This document shows, piece after piece, positions 14,312 to 19,347 of a stretch of DNA of 19,347 nt (position 1 is its first letter; each line of letters opens with the position of its first letter). The translations under genes were made by a program, and so were the position numbers. Source of the stretch: an uncultured Eubacteriales bacterium. GTDB lineage: Bacteria; Bacillota; Clostridia; Oscillospirales; Oscillospiraceae. The notes beneath the pieces were generated by a model. That model did no database searches and had not been told where the DNA came from. It saw nothing but the letters and a program-made list of their open reading frames with translations. The DNA lies in the NCBI GenBank assembly GCA_900549885.1, contig URQA01000036.1, forward strand, positions 1 to 19,347, written 5' to 3'.

Positions 14312-14845
14312 TCACTCGCCTGCCAAAATCATGCGGGCTATCTCCACAAGCTTTGCACCATTGTCCATGCTCTTTTTTTGAAGAAACCGATGTGCTTGCT
14401 CCTCTGTCATGCTATGCCGGTCCATGAGCACCGCCTTAGCCTGGGCGATGAGGGATTGCTCCTCTTCGGTGCGCTGCGGACGATACTGTCCAATATACTG
14501 CCGGTTCATTTGAATCAGCATCCGAACCGAAGCCAGCAAGTCCCCCCGATGAACCGGAGAGGCCAGCCTAAAAATACCGTCCTCTTCGCACAGCTCCAGT
14601 CGGCTCTGTGGAGCAATCATCAGCATGCAGCAGCTGTCAGGCAAATCCTGATATAGTTCCTGGCCGCTTTCGTCCGCCAACTTAAAGCCGCAGATCACGA
14701 TATTCAGCCGCTGCTTGTGCACCACCCGCTTGACCTCAGCCGCGCTGCGGCAGATCAGGCAGGAGGCCACGCCTCCGCTTTCAATGATCTCTTTGATTTT
14801 TGCGCTGTTCGTCTCACTTTCAAAGGCAACAACCACTTTTTGCAA
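14312..14845 (-). CDS. ANTAR-domain antiterminator with pseudo-receiver
   Basis: The 177-aa protein has an N-terminal receiver-like domain (about residues 1-115) and a C-terminal ANTAR domain (about 124-175, EEEQSLIAQAKAVLMDRHSMTEEQAHRFLQ region, split here only for description). ANTAR proteins such as NasT and EutV bind paired RNA hairpins and prevent termination. The residue expected to be the phospho-accepting Asp at the end of beta-3 is Gly53 (NIVICGFKL), so canonical phosphorylation is unlikely. The start is TTG 14845 with GAGGA 3 nt and GGAGGAG 11 nt upstream; the start is uncertain. It lies 48 bp after glnA and is probably co-transcribed, pointing to control of nitrogen genes. Confidence 0.85.
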   Translation of the reverse strand: MQKVVVAFESETNSAKIKEIIESGGVASCLICRSAAEVKRVVHKQRLNIVICGFKLADESGQELYQDLPDSCCMLMIAPQSRLELCEEDGIFRLASPVHRGDLLASVRMLIQMNRQYIGQYRPQRTEEEQSLIAQAKAVLMDRHSMTEEQAHRFLQKKSMDNGAKLVEIARMILAGE

Positions 14846-14893
14846 GCTTCCTCACGCTCCTCCGGCGGAAATTTGTCTGTGTGGGAGGTGCGA

Positions 14894-16228
14894 TCAGTAG
14901 TTGATCATGTACTTGTCCCGCTCCCAGCTGGAGACACGGGTACAGTACTCGTCCCACTCGGCCTCCTTGCCGGTGATATACTGGGTGGCCACATGCTCAC
15001 CCAGGGTATTCATGATAAGTTTATCTTTCTTCAGATACACCAGCGCCTCTTCCAAAGAGCCGGGCAGCGCCTCGATACCACGGCGCTTGCGGGTGGCAGG
15101 AGTCATGGCAAAAATGTTGTCGGTAATCTCGGGAGGTGGAGTCATTCCTTTTTCGATGCCATCCAGGCCAGCGGCCAGGCAAACGGCCAGGGCAAGATAG
15201 GGGTTGCAGGACGGATCGGGGCAGCGCAGCTCCACCCGAGTGGACTGGCCGCGGGCGGCGGGAATCCGAATCAGGGCGGACCGATTGGAGGCGGACCATG
15301 CCATGTAACAAGGTGCCTCATAACCAGGTACCAGCCGCTTATAGGAGTTGACCAGGGGATTGGTGATGGCAGCCATGCCTTTCATGTGGGCCATAATACC
15401 GGCAATGAAGGAATAAGCGGTTTTTGACAGCCCCTTCTCCCCATCCGGGTCGTAGAACATGTTCCGCCCGTCTCGGAACAAAGACATATTGATATGCATA
15501 CCAGAGCCGGCAATGCCGAAGATGGGCTTTGGCATAAAGGTGGCGTGTAGGCCGTTTTTCTGGGCCAGGGTCTTAACCGTCAGCTTAAACGTCATGATAT
15601 TGTCCGCAGCATGAAGCGCCTCAGCGTACTTGAAGTCGATCTCATGCTGGCCCTGCGCCACTTCATGATGGGACGCCTCAATCTCAAAATCCATCTGCTC
15701 CAGGGCCAGGCAGATCTCCCGTCGAGTAGACTCACCATGGTCCAGAGGTCCCAAATCAAAGTACCCCGCCTCGTCGTTCGTCTTGGTGGTAGGCTTACCT
15801 TCCTCATCGGTCTGGAACAGGAAAAACTCCGCTTCTGGTCCTACATTGAACCGGTCGAAGCCCATATCCTTAGCCTTTTGGATCACCCGCTTGAGCACAT
15901 AGCGCGGGTCGCCCACAAAGGGGCTTCCATCGGGATTGTGCACGTCACAGATCAAGCGGGCCACTTTTCCGTGCTGCGGCCGCCAAGGAAAAATACGGAA
16001 GCTCTTTAAATCCGGATAAAGGTACTGGTCAGACTCATCAATCCGGACAAACCCCTCGATGGAAGAACCATCGAACATAATCTGGTCATTGACCGCCTTT
16101 TCGATCTGAGATGCGGTAATCGCCACATTCTTCAGCTGGCCGAAGATGTCGGTAAATTGGAGACGGATGAATTTAATGTCTTCCTCCCTCACGATACGGA
16201 TAATGTCTTCCTTGGTATAGCCTGTCAT
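14894..16228 (-). CDS. glnA: Glutamine synthetase type I (alpha subtype)
   Basis: The 444-aa enzyme makes glutamine from glutamate, ammonia and ATP, and is expected to form a dodecamer. The beta-grasp domain contains MFDGSSIEGFVRIDESD (residues 51-67). Arg62 corresponds to the residue that mediates glutamine feedback inhibition in the Bacillus GSI-alpha enzymes. Catalytic-domain motifs include PEAEFFLF, HHEVAQGQHEID, MPKPIFGIAGSGMH and NRSALIRIP. The length, shorter than the GSI-beta enzymes, also fits the alpha subtype. ATG 16228 has AAAAGGGG 8 nt upstream. Its own strong promoter, a structured leader and a palindrome lie upstream, and an ANTAR protein gene follows. Confidence 0.97.
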   Translation of the reverse strand: MTGYTKEDIIRIVREEDIKFIRLQFTDIFGQLKNVAITASQIEKAVNDQIMFDGSSIEGFVRIDESDQYLYPDLKSFRIFPWRPQHGKVARLICDVHNPDGSPFVGDPRYVLKRVIQKAKDMGFDRFNVGPEAEFFLFQTDEEGKPTTKTNDEAGYFDLGPLDHGESTRREICLALEQMDFEIEASHHEVAQGQHEIDFKYAEALHAADNIMTFKLTVKTLAQKNGLHATFMPKPIFGIAGSGMHINMSLFRDGRNMFYDPDGEKGLSKTAYSFIAGIMAHMKGMAAITNPLVNSYKRLVPGYEAPCYMAWSASNRSALIRIPAARGQSTRVELRCPDPSCNPYLALAVCLAAGLDGIEKGMTPPPEITDNIFAMTPATRKRRGIEALPGSLEEALVYLKKDKLIMNTLGEHVATQYITGKEAEWDEYCTRVSSWERDKYMINY

Positions 16229-16272
16229 ATCGATATCCCCTTTTCACATGTATAGTCGGGTTTGCTAGGAAT

Positions 16273-16340
16273 AGAACAAGCTTCTCTCCTTTATGGAGAA
16301 AGGCGCCCTGATCCACGGAGGACCGGAACGCCTTTGTTCT
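16273..16340 (-). ncRNA. Structured leader of glnA (three-way junction)
   Basis: In the predicted 5' leader, AGAACAA (16340-16334) can pair with TTGTTCT (16279-16273). This encloses a stem AAAGGCG/CGCCTTT (16335-16329 with 16305-16299, capped by GGTCC/GGATC) and a hairpin TCTCC/GGAGA (16299-16295 with 16289-16285). A few bases are shared at the junctions. No T-run follows, so this is not a terminator. It could affect stability or translation, or be a protein-binding site. Confidence 0.4.
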
Positions 16341-16355
16341 CTCACTAATGAGGTT

Positions 16356-16384
16356 AGTATATCCTTCAAGCTTAATTTTGTCAA
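16356..16384 (-). promoter_or_regulatory. Promoter of glnA
   Basis: On the minus strand a perfect TTGACA (16384-16379), 17-nt spacer and TATACT (16361-16356) form a near-consensus sigma-A promoter. The start is predicted near 16349, giving a leader of about 120 nt. Confidence 0.85.
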
Positions 16385-16389
16385 CTTAT

Positions 16390-16407
16390 TTTTGCATGGA
16401 TGCAAAA
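16390..16407. promoter_or_regulatory. Palindromic operator candidate upstream of glnA
   Basis: An 8-2-8 perfect inverted repeat, TTTTGCAT-GG-ATGCAAAA, lies 5 bp upstream of the glnA -35. A further half-site-like TTGCAT is at 16413-16418. It does not fit the Bacillus GlnR/TnrA box (TGTNAN7TNACA). The binding protein is unknown. Confidence 0.5.
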
Positions 16408-16471
16408 TTTTATTGCATTTTCTCCCTTTTGTTACCGTCTAATATCGTCATTTGTGAATTTCACCAATTTC

Positions 16472-17860
16472 TCAGGTTCCCTGGTTTTCCTCCTCCACTG
16501 GAATAGGATACCGCTCGGTGAAACAGCCGTCACAGAATCCGCACCGACACTCTGGAGTAATTTTTTTCAAGCTGTCTAAAGACAAAAATCCCAGACTGTC
16601 CGCCCCGATAAACTGCCGCATTTCTTCCATCGTGTAGTTACAGGCAATCAGCTCCCGCTTGGAGGGAATATCTGTGCCAAAATAGCACGGGGCGATGAAC
16701 ATGGGCGCAGATGAGAACATATGTACTTCCTTAGCCCCCGCCTCCCGCAGCAGGCGCACCAACTGGCGGGAGGTAGTGCCGCGGACGATGGAATCGTCGA
16801 TGACCACCACCCGTCTGCCCGAAATAGAGGACCGCAGGGGGTTGAGTTTAAGTCGCACCGCTAACTCCCGGTTCTCCTGTCCGGGCTGAATAAACGTCCG
16901 ACCTACATAACGGTTTTTGATGAGACCATCATTGTAGGGGATACCAGACTCCAAAGCGTAGCCCTTGGCGGCGTTCAGCCCGGAATCGGGCACGCCGATA
17001 ACCACATCCGCCTCCACCGGATGCTCCCGGGCCAGATACCGTCCGGCTAGGATGCGGGCATCGTGGACAGACTGGCCGTCAATGACGCTGTCCGGGCGGG
17101 CAAAATACAGGTACTCGAAAATACACAGGCTGGTTCTCCGGCTCCCACAGTCATCTCGGATAGACTGGAGCTGTCCAGAGACGTCTACATAGACTACCTC
17201 ACCGGGTTCTACATCCCGGATAAAGGCGGCGCCCACGCTGTCCAGCGCACAGGACTCCGAGGCAAAAATCCAGGCGTCCCCCCGCTTGCCGATACACAGG
17301 GGACGGAACCCCCATGGGTCCCGGGCGGCAATGAGCTTCCGCGAACTCATTACCACCAGGGAAAAAGCTCCCCGCAGCTGCCGGACCGCATTGGCCACCG
17401 CCCGCTCAATGGAGGGGCAGAGCAACCGTTCCTGGGCAATGATGTACGAGATGATCTCAGAATCAGTGGAGGTATGGAAAATAGCGCCCCGGTACTCATA
17501 GTGGCGGCGCAGATTGTCCACATTAACTAGATTGCCGTTGTGGGCCACCGCAAAGGTGCCCTTGACGTAACTTAATGTCAGAGGCTGGGCGTTCTCCCGG
17601 CGGGAGCCGCCGGTGGTGGAGTAGCGCACATGGCCCACCGCCATGGTTCCGCCCAACTCGTCCAAGATTTCCCGGGAAAACACGTCTCCCACCAGCCCCA
17701 CATCCTTGTGGCACTTCATCTCTAGCCCGTTCATTGTAGCTATGCCGCAGGCCTCCTGGCCCCGGTGCTGGAGGGCGTACAGCCCATAATAGGCGCTCTG
17801 GGCGCAACTTCCCGCCGGATCGTAGATTCCAAATACTCCACATTCCTCATGGATTGCCAT
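16472..17860 (-). CDS. purF: Amidophosphoribosyltransferase (PurF)
   Basis: The 462-aa enzyme transfers glutamine-derived ammonia to PRPP, the first step of purine synthesis. The product begins MAIHEECGVFGIYD: a short propeptide precedes Cys7, the nucleophile of the Ntn glutaminase domain, as in Bacillus PurF. The phosphoribosyltransferase domain has VVVIDDSIVRGTTS. Cys246, a Cys in IACNYT and the terminal CRCGFCDGC cluster match the [4Fe-4S] ligands of the oxygen-sensitive Bacillus type. ATG 17860 has AAGGGA 10 nt upstream. It is monocistronic as far as the promoters show. No clear terminator separates it from glnA, and no other pur gene lies in the window. Confidence 0.96.
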   Translation of the reverse strand: MAIHEECGVFGIYDPAGSCAQSAYYGLYALQHRGQEACGIATMNGLEMKCHKDVGLVGDVFSREILDELGGTMAVGHVRYSTTGGSRRENAQPLTLSYVKGTFAVAHNGNLVNVDNLRRHYEYRGAIFHTSTDSEIISYIIAQERLLCPSIERAVANAVRQLRGAFSLVVMSSRKLIAARDPWGFRPLCIGKRGDAWIFASESCALDSVGAAFIRDVEPGEVVYVDVSGQLQSIRDDCGSRRTSLCIFEYLYFARPDSVIDGQSVHDARILAGRYLAREHPVEADVVIGVPDSGLNAAKGYALESGIPYNDGLIKNRYVGRTFIQPGQENRELAVRLKLNPLRSSISGRRVVVIDDSIVRGTTSRQLVRLLREAGAKEVHMFSSAPMFIAPCYFGTDIPSKRELIACNYTMEEMRQFIGADSLGFLSLDSLKKITPECRCGFCDGCFTERYPIPVEEENQGT

Positions 17861-17962
17861 TTTTCATCCGTCCCTTACCATCCGCCGAGGATCCCCCATT
17901 GGATTGGCGCGCGACCCGCGCCGCGCCTCCCTTGGCGCCCACCGCGAAACAAGATAAGTTTT

Positions 17963-17991
17963 ATTATACGGCACTGCGAAGGGAATTGCAA
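17963..17991 (-). promoter_or_regulatory. Promoter of purF
   Basis: On the minus strand TTGCAA (17991-17986) is followed after 17 nt by TATAAT (17968-17963). The leader of about 95 nt contains GC-rich inverted repeats (GGCGCG/CGCGCC near 17905-17925) but no terminator, recognised purine riboswitch or PurR box. Confidence 0.8.
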
Positions 17992-18106
17992 GCTGCCCTG
18001 GCCCGCTGCGCCCCTATCTCATGCGGCCATGCTTTTCCCATATTCATATGTTCTATCCTCATTTTCATTCTTTACGCAGAATTAACAACTATACTTTTTT
18101 GTCCTC

Positions 18107-18135
18107 TTGACTTTTTGGGACCTTTCGACTAAAAT
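18107..18135 (+). promoter_or_regulatory. Promoter of ppdK
   Basis: TTGACT (18107-18112) and TAAAAT (18130-18135) are 17 nt apart. The start is predicted near 18142, 66 nt before the ATG. It is divergent from the purF promoter, with about 115 bp between the two -35 hexamers. Confidence 0.75.
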
Positions 18136-18207
18136 CATATCGCATATCTAGACAACGCGGACCGACCGATCTGGCCCGCAATTAAGCCAACGGAGGGAAA
18201 AGAACCA

Positions 18208-19347
18208 ATGAGTCAAAAATACGTCTATCTATTTTCCGAGGGCAACGGCTCCATGCGGGAGCTGCTGGGCGGCAAGGGTGCCAACCTGGCTGAGATGACC
18301 AATTTGGGCATGCCTGTCCCCCAGGGCTTCACCGTCACTACCGAGGCCTGCACCCGTTATTATGAGGATGGACGCACCATCGCCCCTGAGATTCAGGATG
18401 AGATCCAGACCTATCTGGGCAAGCTGGAAGAGATCACCGGCAAGAAGCTGGGCGACGCCTCCAATCCCCTGCTGGTGTCCGTACGCTCCGGTGCCCGAGC
18501 CTCCATGCCTGGCATGATGGACACGATTTTGAACCTTGGCATCAATGACGAGGTTGCCGAGGGCCTCACCGCTCTGACCAGCAATCCCCGCTTTGTGTAC
18601 GATGCCTACCGACGCTTCATCCAGATGTTCTCCGACGTGGTCATGGAACTGCCCAAGGACAAGTTCGAGGAGCTGCTGAGTGTCATGAAGGAGGACCGGG
18701 GGGTTAAGCTGGATTCCGAGCTGGGCGCCGAAGACCTCAAGGAGCTGGTGGGCCAGTTCAAGGCCTATTATAAAGAGCGTATGGGTACCGACTTTCCCTC
18801 TGACCCCAAAGTCCAGCTCATGGAGGCCGTCAAGGCTGTGTTCCGCTCCTGGGATAACCCCCGTGCCAATGTCTACCGGCGCATGAACGACATTCCTTAC
18901 TCCTGGGGTACCGCCGTCAACGTCCAGTCCATGGTGTTCGGCAACATGGGTGACGACTCCGGCACCGGCGTGGCCTTCACTCGGGATCCCGCTACCGGCG
19001 AGCGCAAGCTGTACGGTGAGTTCCTGATGAACGCCCAAGGCGAGGACGTGGTGGCCGGCATCCGTACTCCCCAGACGATTGACCACCTCAAGGACACCAA
19101 CCCCGCCGTCTATGATGAGTTTGTCAAGATTGCCAATACCCTGGAACAGCACTACAAGGACATGCAGGACATGGAGTTCACCATTGAGCACGGTAAGCTT
19201 TACATGCTCCAGACCCGCAACGGCAAGCGCACCGCCCAGGCCGCTTTGAAGGTGGCCGTAGACCTGGTCAACGAAGGCATGTGCACCAAGGCCGAGGCCC
19301 TGATGAAAATCGAGCCCCGCAATCTGGACGCTCTGCTCCACCCCCGG
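18208..19347 (+). CDS. ppdK: Pyruvate, phosphate dikinase (5' part, runs off window)
   Basis: The visible 380 codons form the N-terminal nucleotide-binding (ATP-grasp) part of PPDK, which interconverts pyruvate, ATP and phosphate with phosphoenolpyruvate, AMP and pyrophosphate. It starts MSQKYVYLFSEGN and contains GGKGANLAEM, LVSVRSGARASMPGMMDT, GTGVAFTRDPATGE and EFLMNAQGEDVVAG, all hallmarks of the family. The remaining half, with the swivelling catalytic His domain and the PEP-binding barrel, lies beyond the right edge. GGAGGG (18192-18197) is 10 nt before ATG 18208. In anaerobes the enzyme usually serves glycolysis or gluconeogenesis with pyrophosphate. No frame break is seen. Confidence 0.96.
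   Translation, partial: MSQKYVYLFSEGNGSMRELLGGKGANLAEMTNLGMPVPQGFTVTTEACTRYYEDGRTIAPEIQDEIQTYLGKLEEITGKKLGDASNPLLVSVRSGARASMPGMMDTILNLGINDEVAEGLTALTSNPRFVYDAYRRFIQMFSDVVMELPKDKFEELLSVMKEDRGVKLDSELGAEDLKELVGQFKAYYKERMGTDFPSDPKVQLMEAVKAVFRSWDNPRANVYRRMNDIPYSWGTAVNVQSMVFGNMGDDSGTGVAFTRDPATGERKLYGEFLMNAQGEDVVAGIRTPQTIDHLKDTNPAVYDEFVKIANTLEQHYKDMQDMEFTIEHGKLYMLQTRNGKRTAQAALKVAVDLVNEGMCTKAEALMKIEPRNLDALLHPR

Noticed and set aside
16285..16335. Canonical ANTAR dual-hexaloop target in the glnA leader
   Set aside because: The two hairpins have 5-nt loops lacking the A1/G4 pattern, and no terminator follows.
18229..19341. 370-codon open frame antisense to ppdK
   Set aside because: ppdK on the plus strand is unmistakable. 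The antisense frame is a mirror of its codon bias.

Overview
The window is a chromosomal housekeeping region of an anaerobic Gram-positive bacterium, most likely a Clostridia member near Oscillospiraceae (Flavonifractor/Pseudoflavonifractor-like). This is inferred from the RapZ-YvcK-WhiA trio next to murB and dnaE, a GSI-alpha type glutamine synthetase followed by an ANTAR protein, the DapL route to diaminopimelate, pyruvate phosphate dikinase, strong AGGAGG ribosome sites and sigma-A type promoters. I see no insertion sequence, phage gene, integrase or CRISPR array.

Layout. Positions 1-330 hold a tRNA-Gly(CCC) on the minus strand with its own promoter and a cluster of downstream hairpins. 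Positions 390-652 hold a possible short plus-strand transcript: an extended -10, a 27-codon ORF with a strong ribosome site, and a terminator. Positions 670-2715 carry a plus-strand phosphate uptake unit: tandem 11-bp repeats, a promoter, a roughly 125-nt leader ending in a terminator, a PiT-type transporter and its DUF47/PhoU-like partner, then a terminator. Everything from 2721 to 17860 is on the minus strand. In transcription order it reads purF; glnA-ANTAR; dapF; dapL; murB-rapZ-yvcK-whiA-dnaE-cls. At the right end ppdK starts on the plus strand, divergent from purF, and runs off the window.

How the genes fit together. DapL and DapF make meso-diaminopimelate and MurB makes UDP-MurNAc, so a peptidoglycan precursor supply sits beside YvcK, RapZ and WhiA, which link metabolism to envelope growth and division. 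DnaE is the replicative polymerase and Cls makes cardiolipin. PurF and GlnA are the entry points to purine synthesis and nitrogen assimilation, and the ANTAR protein is a likely RNA-binding antiterminator linked to nitrogen status.

The coding content is conventional. The parts worth a second look are regulatory and non-coding: the tandem repeats and terminator-containing leader before the phosphate transporter, a palindrome and a structured leader before glnA, a long leader before murB, mutually exclusive hairpins after the tRNA, and an ANTAR protein whose receiver-like domain has Gly at the usual phospho-Asp position. No clear new multi-gene system was found.
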